DNA of 64,000 bases from DASVFB01 sp963766345 (GTDB taxonomy: Bacteria; Actinomycetota; Thermoleophilia; Gaiellales; Gaiellaceae): positions 186,001-250,000 of the forward strand of contig CAVXZL010000008.1 of assembly GCA_963766345.1 (NCBI GenBank), read 5' to 3'. The notes below the pieces were generated by a model that was given only the letters and a program-made list of their open reading frames with translations, was not told the origin of the DNA and did no database searches. The number at the start of each line of letters is the position of its first letter. Within the stretch, counting starts at the first letter, position 1. Below, piece by piece: positions 51,806-60,189 of this stretch. Made by a program: the position numbers and the translations under genes.

Positions 51806-54553
51806 ATGACGATGGTCCCGGCGACGCTCGACTCGCCAGAAGCACCTCCCACAGAGGCCGCTGACACGCGGCTGCCGAAGGCTGCGTTCGCGTTCTACCT
51901 CGTCGTCGGCGCGGCGGCAGTCGCCGTCGCGGGGCCGCGCCTGGAGGACCTCACGACCGTGCGGCACGGCTGGCTCGCCTTCTTCGTGTTCGCGACCGGC
52001 GCTGCGCTCGCGCAGCTGTACGTCGTCGTCGCTCCGCGGCGGGGCCGCAACAGCGAGGGAACGCTCTCGTACCACACGACAGGCGTCTTCCTGCTTCCGG
52101 CTGCGCTGCTCCTCGCACCGCCGCTCGCCGCGCTCGTCCCCGTGGTCCAGCACCTGCCGGAATGGCTGAAGAAGCGGCAGCCCTGGTACATCGCGACGTT
52201 CAACATCTTCAACTACACGCTCACCGTGCTCGCCGCGCTCGCGGTGAACCGGTGGGTGCTCGAGCGCGACGGGATCCTCTCGAACGCACAGGCGCGCACC
52301 GCCGTCGCCGGTCTCGCGGCCTGCGCCGCCTACGTCCTGGTGAATCACGGCCTGCTCGCGGCGATGTTCCGCCTCGGTCGCAACATCTCGATCCGGGAGT
52401 CCGGGCTGTTCGCGGGCGAGTCGGTCTCGGCCGAGTTCGTCCTCGCGGCGCTCGGTGTGGGAGTCGCGTCGCTCTGGAGCTCGAACCCGTGGCTGCTGCC
52501 GCTCACGCTTGCGCCGATCGTTCTCATCAACCGCTCGCTCGCAGTGCCTGCACTGCAGCTGCAGGCGCGCATCGACCCGAAGACGAGCCTCTTCAACGCG
52601 CGCCACTTCGCCTCCGTGCTCGCGGACGAGCTGTCGCGCGCCGAGCGGTTCGAGCGGCCGCTCTCGCTCCTGATGTGCGACCTCGACCTGCTCCGCGATA
52701 TCAACAACGACTACGGGCATCTCGCCGGCGACGCCGTGCTTCGAGGGGTCGCCGACGTCTTCCGCGAGGAGCTCCGCCACTACGACATCCCGGCGCGCTT
52801 CGGCGGCGAGGAGTTCTCCATCCTCCTGCCCGAGACGGGCTCGGCGCAGGCGCTCGAGATCGCCGGCCGGATCCGGCTCTCGCTCGCGTCGCGCCGCTTC
52901 CAGGTGGAGACGACGAGCGACCCGATTCGCGCCACGATCTCGATCGGCGTCGCGGAGTTCCCGACCGATGCGACCGGCGCCGAGGAGCTCGTGCACGAGG
53001 CCGACCTCGCCGTCTACCGCGCGAAGCTCCAGGGCCGGAACCGCGTCGTCGCTGCCGGCCCCGAATCGAGCCTGCTGACGAAGCCGCATCCCCAGCCGCT
53101 CGCCTCGGTGCCCGCCGTCGAGGTGCAGCCGGAGCCTTCGGCACGCGAGCACGCGCCGTTCATGACCGTGGCCGTGCCGGAAGCGGTCGTGACGTTTCCG
53201 CGGCCCACGCGCCCGAACCTGCGGAGCGTGCCCGTCCGCGCAGGGCTGCTGACGACGCTCGTCGGCGTCGTCGGCGTGACCGCCGGAATCGCGGGCGTCC
53301 TGCTCGGCGTCGGCAACGACCTGCTCGGGCTCGTCGTGATGATCGCGCTCGTCGGCGGCGGCCAGGCCCTGGCCCTGAACATCGACGAGGGCGGCATCTC
53401 GATCACCATCGTCGGCGCGCTCGCCGGAGCGGCGCTCTTCGGCCCGCGGGCGGCGCTCGTGCTCGCGATCGCGGCCGTCGCCGCAGACTGGAGCACCCGT
53501 CGCCTGAAGGTGCGGCAACTGATCTTCGACACGGGCGCCATCACGCTCGCCTCCCTCGCCGCTGCGGGAGTGTTCTCCGTCTTCGGCGGCCGTCCGTTCG
53601 TGATCGCGTGCACCGGCGTCGTCGCGAGCGTCGCCTACTTCGCGGTCGACGCCGGCCTCCACTCGCTCGTCGCGGCAGCTGGAGACGACGTCCCGGTACA
53701 GAGGGCTTTCCGCGAGCGTTACGCGCCGCTCCTGCCGCACTATCTCGCCTACGGATTCGTGGCCGGCGCGATCGCGATCGCGTACGACGCCGCGGGCCTG
53801 TACGCCCTCGCGGTCTTCGCCGTTCCCGTTCTGCTGATGCGCAAGACACAGGAGGCGTACCTCGCGTACGCCCAGCGGTCGGCGCGCAACCTGCGCGCGG
53901 CCGCCGAGGCGATCCAGGCGCAGAACGTGTCGCTCGAGCAGGCGAACCGGCTCCTGAAGGAGCGCTCGACCAAGGCGATGGAGTCGCTCTCGGCCTCCGT
54001 CGACGCGCGCGACTCGTACACGACGGGACACTCGCGGCGCGTGCGGCAGCTCGCCGCTGCGATCGGCGTTCAGCTCGGGCTCTCGCAGGCCGAGCTCGAC
54101 GTCCTCGGCCAGGCGGCGCTCTTCCACGACATCGGCAAGCTCGCGATCCCCGACGCGATCCTCCTCAAGCCCGGCGGCCTGAGCGGGCCGGAGTGGTCGC
54201 TGATGCGCAACCACGCGGAGGAGGGCGCGCGCATCATCGAGCGCCTCGGGTTCCTGGGCGACGCGGTGCCTGCGATCAAGCACCATCACGAGCGCTTCGA
54301 GGGCACGGGCTACCCGGACGGGCTGCGCGGGGAGGAGATCCCCCTCGGCGCACGGATCATCCACGTCGCGGACGCGCTCGACTCGATGCTGACGAGCCAC
54401 GTCTACCGCAGCGCCCGTCCCGCGGACGAGGCGCTCGCGGAGCTGCGGCGCGGGGAGGGGACGCAGTTCTGCCCACGCTGCGTCGCGGCGCTCCATCGCG
54501 CGCTCTCCGTCGACACGCTGCTCGGCGACGCGTCGCTGCTCGCCACGGCCTAG
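51806..54553 (+). CDS. Membrane-bound diguanylate cyclase/phosphodiesterase: TM-GGDEF-TM-HD-GYP
   Basis: 915 aa. Residues ~25-250: seven or so helices. ~255-420: GGDEF domain with DLDLLRDINNDYGHLAGDAV and RFGGEEF (~331-337), an active-type signature. RHYD lies exactly five residues before GGEEF, a usable I-site for product inhibition. ~485-690: a second block of six or more helices. ~735-910: HD-GYP domain with HDIGKLAIPDAIL (~774), HHHERFEGTGYPDGL (~826) and HVADALDSM. It probably makes and breaks c-di-GMP at the membrane in response to a signal sensed by one or both helical blocks. Confidence 0.92.
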   Translation: MTMVPATLDSPEAPPTEAADTRLPKAAFAFYLVVGAAAVAVAGPRLEDLTTVRHGWLAFFVFATGAALAQLYVVVAPRRGRNSEGTLSYHTTGVFLLPAALLLAPPLAALVPVVQHLPEWLKKRQPWYIATFNIFNYTLTVLAALAVNRWVLERDGILSNAQARTAVAGLAACAAYVLVNHGLLAAMFRLGRNISIRESGLFAGESVSAEFVLAALGVGVASLWSSNPWLLPLTLAPIVLINRSLAVPALQLQARIDPKTSLFNARHFASVLADELSRAERFERPLSLLMCDLDLLRDINNDYGHLAGDAVLRGVADVFREELRHYDIPARFGGEEFSILLPETGSAQALEIAGRIRLSLASRRFQVETTSDPIRATISIGVAEFPTDATGAEELVHEADLAVYRAKLQGRNRVVAAGPESSLLTKPHPQPLASVPAVEVQPEPSAREHAPFMTVAVPEAVVTFPRPTRPNLRSVPVRAGLLTTLVGVVGVTAGIAGVLLGVGNDLLGLVVMIALVGGGQALALNIDEGGISITIVGALAGAALFGPRAALVLAIAAVAADWSTRRLKVRQLIFDTGAITLASLAAAGVFSVFGGRPFVIACTGVVASVAYFAVDAGLHSLVAAAGDDVPVQRAFRERYAPLLPHYLAYGFVAGAIAIAYDAAGLYALAVFAVPVLLMRKTQEAYLAYAQRSARNLRAAAEAIQAQNVSLEQANRLLKERSTKAMESLSASVDARDSYTTGHSRRVRQLAAAIGVQLGLSQAELDVLGQAALFHDIGKLAIPDAILLKPGGLSGPEWSLMRNHAEEGARIIERLGFLGDAVPAIKHHHERFEGTGYPDGLRGEEIPLGARIIHVADALDSMLTSHVYRSARPADEALAELRRGEGTQFCPRCVAALHRALSVDTLLGDASLLATA

Positions 54554-54612
54554 CGTCACATTTCTGCTCGGGCGGATTTGCGGATTCGCCAACTCGCTAT
54601 ATCCTGGTTGTC

Positions 54613-55296
54613 GTGCCCCGCAAGCCGGCGCCCAGACCCAGCCGCCGTATCGATCCCGCCGCCCTGGCCGAGTTCCAGGCGGGACTGCGCAAGCGCTACA
54701 CCGACAAGCAGATCCTCGACGAGCTGAAGGCGTGCGCCGACCGGCTCGGCCGCTCCCCGACGATGCGGGAGTTCGCGGCCGATCCGCACACGACCGTCCA
54801 TCCACAGACGGTCATCGAGCACTTCGGCAGCTGGAATGCGGCGAAGCGCGACGCGGGTCTCGTGCCCCGGCGCTTCGCGACCCGCGCGGAGCTCGTCGGC
54901 CTGCTGCGAGAGCTCGGCGACGAGCTGGGACGGCCGCCGACCGCGCGAGACCTCGATGCGCACAAGGGCTCGGTGCCGTCGAAGTCGCTCTACTGGCACA
55001 CGTTCGGCTCGCTGACGAACGCCCTGCGCGAGGCGGGCTTCGACGTGCCGGTGGGGGAGGAACGCGTCGAGCGGGCCGTCGAGCAGGGGATTCGCCTGGC
55101 GGAGCACCTGCGGCGGCTGCCGAAGTTCGCCGACTGGGCCGAGGCTCGGAAGGACGACGCGTCCCTCTTCACCGAGTGGCAGGTCTACCGCATGTTCGAC
55201 GCGAAGCGAGGCGCATGGGCGACCTTCCAGTACCTCGTCCGCGAGCGGCTCCTCGCCGCGGGCTCGCAGGTCACGAGCGACGGGCGGCTCGTCTAA
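54613..55296 (+). CDS. HNH-repeat (homing-endonuclease-associated repeat) protein
   Basis: 227 aa, GTG 54613. Two clear repeats and a partial third. Each has a helix, the phrase GRSPTMREFAAD or GRPPTARDLDA, and a FGSWNAAKRDAGL or FGSLTNALREAGF end, the pattern of PF18780-like DNA-binding repeats. No endonuclease domain is attached. The N-terminus is basic (PRKPAPRPSRR). It may be a DNA-binding regulator. Its TAA overlaps the left end of the inverted-repeat element that follows. Confidence 0.8.
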   Translation: MPRKPAPRPSRRIDPAALAEFQAGLRKRYTDKQILDELKACADRLGRSPTMREFAADPHTTVHPQTVIEHFGSWNAAKRDAGLVPRRFATRAELVGLLRELGDELGRPPTARDLDAHKGSVPSKSLYWHTFGSLTNALREAGFDVPVGEERVERAVEQGIRLAEHLRRLPKFADWAEARKDDASLFTEWQVYRMFDAKRGAWATFQYLVRERLLAAGSQVTSDGRLV

Positions 55297-55458
55297 GAAC
55301 TCGTTTCATGATGCGCTTCGTCGATGGGGCGCGATGGGCGGTGCGAGGCAAGGACGCAGGGAGGCTCGATATGCAGGCATACCGGGCCGACCGAGGACGC
55401 CGCATCGCGCCGCCCAGCGCGTCCCGGGCGGCACAAGACTCATTGTGAAACGAGTTCT
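55296..55458. repeat. 163-bp element with perfect 13-bp terminal inverted repeats
   Basis: AGAACTCGTTTCA (55296-55308) and its exact complement (55446-55458) bound a stretch with no gene. Internal arms (GGGCGCGATGGGCGG and CGCATCGCGCCGCCC) can partly pair as well, so the whole may fold into one long hairpin. It resembles a small non-autonomous mobile element (MITE) or a dead insertion-sequence end pair. No obvious target duplication is seen. Confidence 0.55.
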
Positions 55459-55467
55459 AAGCTTGCC

Positions 55468-55956
55468 TCACGGCCGGTACTGCTGATCGATCGACAAGAC
55501 CGGCGTCGGGTACTTGTTCCCGATCAGGAGCCAGAAGGTGACGCCCTTTTCCCGCCCGCTCCGCACGCGACGCGCGAGCGCGGCCATCGAGATCGGCGTC
55601 GTGTTCGTCCCGTGCGTGAGCACCGTGACGGGCGTCGCGGCCGGGACGACATAGGAGAGGAGCCGGTGCGTCTCGTCGAGGATGTAGTAGTCGTTCGGAA
55701 CCTCGCTCGAGCCGGTGTCCTCGCGCTTCGCACGCTGTGCCGTGTACCCGGTGAGGAGCGAAGCCGGGTCGAAGCGCAGGATGTACCGCGAGCCGATTCG
55801 GGTCAGGGAGCCGATGCGACCGAACTGCGTCTGCTGCCCGGCCTCCGCGGCGCGGGGGAGCGTGAGGAGCGGCGCCTGCCGCTCTGCGGCTGCCGCCGTC
55901 GTGAGCGCCGCGAGCAGCGCCGCGGCCGAGAGGGTGAGTGCGATGGTGCGGGACAT
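55468..55956 (-). CDS. Small secreted protein, unknown
   Basis: 162 aa, ATG 55956 with AAAAGGAGG upstream. Signal peptide residues ~4-24 (IALTLSAAALLAALTTAAAA). The mature part contains FGRIGSLTRIGSRYILRFDP, NDYYILDETHRLLSYVVP and a C-terminal YPTPVLSIDQQYRP. No cysteine in the mature part. No family recognised. Divergent from the FHA gene at 56047. Confidence 0.75.
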   Translation of the reverse strand: MSRTIALTLSAAALLAALTTAAAAERQAPLLTLPRAAEAGQQTQFGRIGSLTRIGSRYILRFDPASLLTGYTAQRAKREDTGSSEVPNDYYILDETHRLLSYVVPAATPVTVLTHGTNTTPISMAALARRVRSGREKGVTFWLLIGNKYPTPVLSIDQQYRP

Positions 55957-56046
55957 GGTGTCCTCCTTTTCGCGTTGTAGCCTTGTCCTGCGAACGAGTA
56001 TTGGCGGCGGCCGGCCGCCGATCCATGGACGTGAGATAGGCGGTCG

Positions 56047-56397
56047 ATGGAATTTCGAGGGCAGACGGCGGAGGTCTCCGTCTCGGGGCCGAACGGGGAC
56101 GCGGCGACGACGGTCGTCCTGTCCGGCGCGCGCGCGAGCGTCGGCCGGTTGCCGGAGCTGAACGACATCGGCCTTCAGCCCGACCCGCAGCGCGTCGTCT
56201 CCCGCGCGGGTCATTGCACGTTCGAGCGCGAGGGTCGCGTCTGGTTCGTCGCGGACGGCGGCAGTGTGAACGGCACGTTCCTCCGGCGTGGGAACGAGCT
56301 CCAGCCCGTCGCCGGGCGGACGGCGCTCCGCGACGGCGACGTCGTCTGCGTTCTCGCCGACGTCGACGAGCGCGGCGGAGCGACTCCGAAGGATTGA
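56047..56397 (+). CDS. Short FHA-domain protein
   Basis: 116 aa. One FHA domain: SVGRLPELNDIGL, RVVSRAGHCTFEREG and GSVNGTFLRRGNEL, the Arg, Ser-x-x-His and Asn residues that bind phosphothreonine. The protein ends soon after the domain at GGATPKD-stop. The stop overlaps a TTG that opens a kinase remnant in another frame. The FHA gene may be the surviving 5' piece of a longer protein joined by a deletion to a kinase gene. Confidence 0.75.
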   Translation: MEFRGQTAEVSVSGPNGDAATTVVLSGARASVGRLPELNDIGLQPDPQRVVSRAGHCTFEREGRVWFVADGGSVNGTFLRRGNELQPVAGRTALRDGDVVCVLADVDERGGATPKD

Positions 56398-57343
56398 CGC
56401 AGACCGGCTCTTTCCTCGGCACCGTCGACTACGCCGCGCCCGAGGAGATCGAGGGGCGGCCGGTGGACGGCCGCGCCGACGTCTACTCGCTCGGCTGCGT
56501 CCTCTTCCACTGTCTGGCCGGACGCGTACCGTACGTGGGCGACACCGAGTACGCGGTGCTCCACGCGCACGTCGCGGAGGGCGCTCCGCTCGTGTCGAGC
56601 GAGCGCGCTGATCTGCCGCGGGCTCTCGACGACGTGCTCCTGAAGGCGCTGGCGAAGGATCCAGACGCGCGCTACGGGACCGCGGGCGCCCTCGCCGACG
56701 CGTTCGGTGCTGCGTTGGAAGCGACGCGCGCCGCTCCTGTGGTCGCGGCCCCCGAAGCCGCGACCGTCGTGCGGCCGCGGCAGCCTCGCCGGCGGTGGCT
56801 TGCGGCGCGGCCGGCGCACTCGTCGTCGTCGCAGCCACGGGTGCCGTCGCAGCGGTCCTGGCGACGAGGGGCTCGAGTCACGATGCAACGCCCGCCGGGC
56901 CCTCGCTCAGGGCGACAGTCGTCGCAATCGAGCACATCCTGCGCGCGTCTGCCGCCGAGCGTCGCACCGTCGCGGACGTCCTCGACGCCGGCTGCCACTG
57001 CCGGATCAGCGGCAGCGAGGCGAGCAGTCGCATGAAGGAGACGGTCGCGAACCGCCGGCGGGCGCTCGACGACGTCGCCCGGATCGGCAGCCCTCCCGCG
57101 GCGGCGATGAACGCCGTCGCGCTCCTGCGGACAACCCTCCGCCACTCGTTCCGGCCCGACGCCGATTACCGCAACGGCTTCGGCTACGCGGCCCGCGGGC
57201 CGTGCCCTCCGACGAGCGCCTACTTCGCGGCCGCGGCGCACGAGGACCGGCAGGCGACGCAGGCGAAGATCCGGTTCGTGGCGGCGTTCAACCCTCTCGC
57301 CGTGCGTTTCGGCAGGAGGACGTGGACGGCGGCCGCGATTTGA
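56394..57343 (+). pseudogene. Remnant of a Ser/Thr protein kinase (N-lobe lost, one frame break)
   Basis: Reads directly into the kinase activation segment: LTQTGSFLGTVDYAAPEEIE, then GRADVYSLGCVLFHCLAGRV and ALAKDPDARYGTAGALADA. The Gly loop, catalytic Lys, HRD and DFG are all missing. Near 56790 the frame shifts; the continuation has the membrane helix (AAGALVVVAATGAVAAVLA) and an extracellular part with CHCRISGSEAS. A two-step degradation (5' deletion, then a small indel) explains it. It cannot phosphorylate. It lies next to an FHA domain, which would be its natural partner. Confidence 0.7.
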
Positions 57344-58032
57344 GGCGCGTAGCGGCGGCGATCGCAGCAGCGGCGTTCGTCCTCGCGACGGGCGCGAGCA
57401 GCGGTGCGACGGCTCCCCGTCCGCGGATCGTCGTGAAGCCGATCCCGTTCGGACCGGCCCGGCTCGCCGAGACGCGGGCATACGCGAAGCGCCACTACGG
57501 CATCGACAGCTGGCGGCTCGTGCACCCGCACGTGATCGTCGAGCACTACACAGCCTCCGACACGTTCGCCTCCGCGTATGCGACGTTCGCGTCGAACGCA
57601 TCGAACCTCGGGGAGCAGCCCGGCGTCTGCGCGCACTTCGTGATCGACCGCGACGGCACGATCTACCGACTCGTCCCGCCGAGCATCATCTGCCGGCACA
57701 CGGTCGGGCTCAACTACACCGCGATCGGGATCGAGCACGTGGGGACGAGCGACGGGCAGATCCTTGCCGACAAGCGGCAGCTCGACGCGTCGCTCAAACT
57801 GACGCTCTGGCTGATGAGCCGCTACGGCATCCGGCTCCGGAACGTCATCGGCCACAACGAGAGCCTCACGAGCTCCTACCACCGCGACCGCTACCCCGCG
57901 TGGAGATGCCAGACGCACGGCGACTGGACGCGGGCCGACATGCAGATCTACCGCGCGGCGCTCGCACGGCGGGCGCGCCGCTACCGCGTGCTGCTCGGGC
58001 CTCCGGCCCGTCCCGTCGACTCGGGCTGCTGA
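57340..58032 (+). CDS. Exported N-acetylmuramoyl-L-alanine amidase (amidase_2 type)
   Basis: 230 aa from TTG 57340 (TTGA overlap with the remnant stop); GTG 57322 after AGGAGG is an alternative. A signal-like helix at the N-terminus (VAAAIAAAAFVLATG). The catalytic domain has HVIVEHYTASDTFASA (zinc His), CAHFVIDRDGTIYRLVP, RHTVGLNYTAIGIEHVG and VIGHNES (second zinc His and Glu region). It cleaves the amide between muramic acid and the stem peptide. Confidence 0.85.
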   Translation: MRRVAAAIAAAAFVLATGASSGATAPRPRIVVKPIPFGPARLAETRAYAKRHYGIDSWRLVHPHVIVEHYTASDTFASAYATFASNASNLGEQPGVCAHFVIDRDGTIYRLVPPSIICRHTVGLNYTAIGIEHVGTSDGQILADKRQLDASLKLTLWLMSRYGIRLRNVIGHNESLTSSYHRDRYPAWRCQTHGDWTRADMQIYRAALARRARRYRVLLGPPARPVDSGC

Positions 58033-58035
58033 GGA

Positions 58036-58830
58036 CTACGCGGCGGCGAGCAGTGCGAGCGTACGGAGGCACGCCTCGCGCTGGCCAGGTGCGCGGACGG
58101 CGGGAAGCTCCTCTTCCTCGACGAACTCGAGATCGGGGCGGAAGCGCTCCTTCCGCACGACCTCGCCGTCCTTGATCGCAGCGAACGTCCCCTCGCGCAC
58201 GTCGTGCTTCTTCAGCTTTAGGCTTGCGTAGCGCTCGAAGACCTCGAGCGCGTGCTTCGTGGAGGCGAAGACGAACTCGCGGCGGCCGATGCCGATCCAG
58301 AGCGGCCGGTGGGCGCCGCGGGCAAGGTAGAGGACGTCCGGCGCGCGCTCGTCGAACCAGGCCGTGGCCATTGCGCCCTGCAGGTCCTCGAACGCGCGAG
58401 GCTCCGCATGCGAGTGAGCCGCGAGCGCGAGGATCGCCTCGCTGTCCACCGACATCTTCGGCTCGGCCCGGGCGCACTCGAAACAGTCGAGGATCTCGTC
58501 GTCGTTCACGATGATCCCGTTGTGGATCCCGACGACCGGCCCGTGCCTGACGGGGTGGTTGTTCGCGGGGATCGAAGGATGGCCCTTCGTGTAGTCGCGG
58601 ACGTGGATCAGTGCCTGTCCCGCGGTCTGCGGCACCTCGAGGCGCTCGAGCAGGTTGCTGGCGGGCGTCCGCTGCTTGACGACCGTCGAGAACGCCTCTC
58701 CCGGGGCGCGGTAGGCGTACCCGACCGCGTCCGCGCCGCGGTCGGCGATGCCGGCGAGCAGGGCCTGAGCTGCGAGCGTCCGATCGACGGTCGAGTCAGG
58801 ACTCAGGCTGTAGCCAGCTATGCCGCACAT
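58036..58830 (-). CDS. Class II glutamine amidotransferase domain protein
   Basis: 264 aa. The N-terminal nucleophile Cys2 in MCGIAGYSL, then RGADAVGYAYRAPG, VRDYTKGHPSIPANNHPVR and GIHNGIIVNDDEI, as in the glutaminase half of GlmS/PurF-like enzymes. It stops after the glutaminase domain (no sugar-isomerase or transferase domain), so it is a free-standing Ntn hydrolase. It may work with an unknown partner. It is convergent with the amidase. Confidence 0.85.
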   Translation of the reverse strand: MCGIAGYSLSPDSTVDRTLAAQALLAGIADRGADAVGYAYRAPGEAFSTVVKQRTPASNLLERLEVPQTAGQALIHVRDYTKGHPSIPANNHPVRHGPVVGIHNGIIVNDDEILDCFECARAEPKMSVDSEAILALAAHSHAEPRAFEDLQGAMATAWFDERAPDVLYLARGAHRPLWIGIGRREFVFASTKHALEVFERYASLKLKKHDVREGTFAAIKDGEVVRKERFRPDLEFVEEEELPAVRAPGQREACLRTLALLAAA

Positions 58831-58905
58831 GAGAAAGAAACCGTATGGACCCCTTCGGATGACTTACTAGTTCTCTATCCCTCTGACTCCTGACGCTAAC
58901 CAAAG

Positions 58906-58917
58906 TTCGTAAACGAA
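58906..58917. promoter_or_regulatory. 12-bp palindrome in a divergent promoter region
   Basis: TTCGTAAACGAA is a perfect inverted repeat (5-bp arms, 2-bp centre) in the 136-base gap between the amidotransferase and sigma-factor starts. This gap is clearly AT-richer than its surroundings. A possible operator, not proven. Confidence 0.35.
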
Positions 58918-58966
58918 TTCTGAAGCTTTACGCAGGCTCCTCCATCCCTCGTGCGGGGTACCTCGA

Positions 58967-59911
58967 ATGCTCAAGGCCGGGAGGGCCGCGACCGATGAGA
59001 TTGGCGTGGAGATGCCCCACCCGATTCCGGAGCCCGTGGAGGGCGAATCGCGCGAGCGCGAGGACGCGGCCCAGGCCGCCCAGAAGTCCACGAACGACCC
59101 CCTGCGGCTCTACGTGCGCCAGATCGGCGACGGACCGCTGCTGACCCGCGAGGAGGAGCGCGAGCTCGCCCGCCGCAAGGACGCCGGCGACGAGGAGGCG
59201 AAGCGCAAGCTGATCGAGTCGAACCTGCGCCTCGTCATGTCGATCACCCGGCACTACACGCGGGCCGGCGTGCCTCTGCTCGATCTGATTCAGGAGGGCA
59301 ACCTCGGGCTGATCAGGGCGGTGGAGAAGTTCGACTACCGCATGGGCTACAAGCTTTCGACGTACGCCACGTGGTGGATCCGCCAGTCGATCACCCGCGC
59401 GCTCGCCGACCAGGGCCGCACGATCCGCCTGCCCGTCCATGTCGCCGAGCAGGTGCGCCGCATGATGCGCGCGCGCCGGCAGCTCGCACAGAAGCTCAAC
59501 CGCGATCCGTCGGTGAAGGAGCTCGCCGAGGAGAGCGGCTTCCCGGAGCCTCGCATCGAGGAGCTGCTCGACCTCGTCGAGGATCCGGTCAGCCTCGAGA
59601 CGCCCGTCGGCGACGGCGAGTCGCTCTACGGCGACCTGATCGAGGACACGAAGAGCGACCGGCCCGACGAGGAAACCGCGCTCAACCTCCGCCAGAAGGA
59701 GCTCGCCCGCGCCCTCCAGAGCCTCAACCCTCGAATGCGCCACGTGGTCGAGCTGCGCTTCGGCCTCTCCGGCTCGGATCCCAAGACGCTCGAAGAGGTG
59801 GGGGAGGGGCTCGGCATCACACGCGAGCGCGTCCGCCAGCTCGAGTCCCGCGCCCTTAGCGAGCTCCGGCTCTTCGCGCCGGACCTCGAGCTCTACCTCG
59901 CAGCCGACTGA
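58967..59911 (+). CDS. RNA polymerase sigma-70 factor, primary-like (group 1/2)
   Basis: 314 aa. Region 1.2 DPLRLYVRQIGDGPLLTREE, region 2 LIESNLRLVMSITRHYTRAG, DLIQEGNLGLIRAVEKFDY and YATWWIRQSITRALADQGRT, region 3 ELAEESGFPEPRIEELL, region 4 RHVVELRFGLSGSDPKTLEE and GITRERVRQLESRAL. Lacks a long region 1.1. Region 2.4 and 4.2 are consensus-like, so it should read -10/-35 promoters. It is convergent with a second such gene at 60190. Confidence 0.93.
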   Translation: MLKAGRAATDEIGVEMPHPIPEPVEGESREREDAAQAAQKSTNDPLRLYVRQIGDGPLLTREEERELARRKDAGDEEAKRKLIESNLRLVMSITRHYTRAGVPLLDLIQEGNLGLIRAVEKFDYRMGYKLSTYATWWIRQSITRALADQGRTIRLPVHVAEQVRRMMRARRQLAQKLNRDPSVKELAEESGFPEPRIEELLDLVEDPVSLETPVGDGESLYGDLIEDTKSDRPDEETALNLRQKELARALQSLNPRMRHVVELRFGLSGSDPKTLEEVGEGLGITRERVRQLESRALSELRLFAPDLELYLAAD

Positions 59912-59958
59912 GCGGAACCGCGCTTTGTCGCGGCGCCCGACCATTGTGAGGTCGCCGC

Positions 59959-60090
59959 ATGCGGCTGCTGTCTCGGCTTGCCGTGTGGCTCTCGATCGTC
60001 GCGGCTCTCGACTTCGGGACCTATGCGTTCGACCGTACGACCGAGCTGTACGACGCCTACCCGGACAAGACTTTCGTGATCCCCGAGTGA
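59959..60090 (+). CDS. 43-aa membrane peptide, possibly 5' part of a split small gene
   Basis: ATG 59959; one hydrophobic helix (LLSRLAVWLSIVAALDFGTY) and a polar tail ending KTFVIPE. A second open frame starts at GTG 60087 (overlap) and runs to 60170: SDGEFDLGRKPKSLAAYERS then IVPLTR. Joined by a single-base gain the two would form one ~70-aa membrane protein with a soluble tail. The tail's composition looks like real protein. Either two coupled peptides or one gene with a frame break. Confidence 0.45.
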   Translation: MRLLSRLAVWLSIVAALDFGTYAFDRTTELYDAYPDKTFVIPE

Positions 60091-60189
60091 GTGACGGGGA
60101 GTTCGACCTCGGCCGGAAGCCGAAGAGCCTCGCGGCCTACGAGCGCTCCATCGTCCCGCTGACGCGTTGAGCGCGCGCCGCGGAGCGGG

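Noticed and set aside
50348..54805. 1,485-codon open frame on the minus strand across murT and the c-di-GMP gene
   Set aside because: Antisense shadow: no domain, signal or ribosome site, and both underlying plus/minus genes are well supported.
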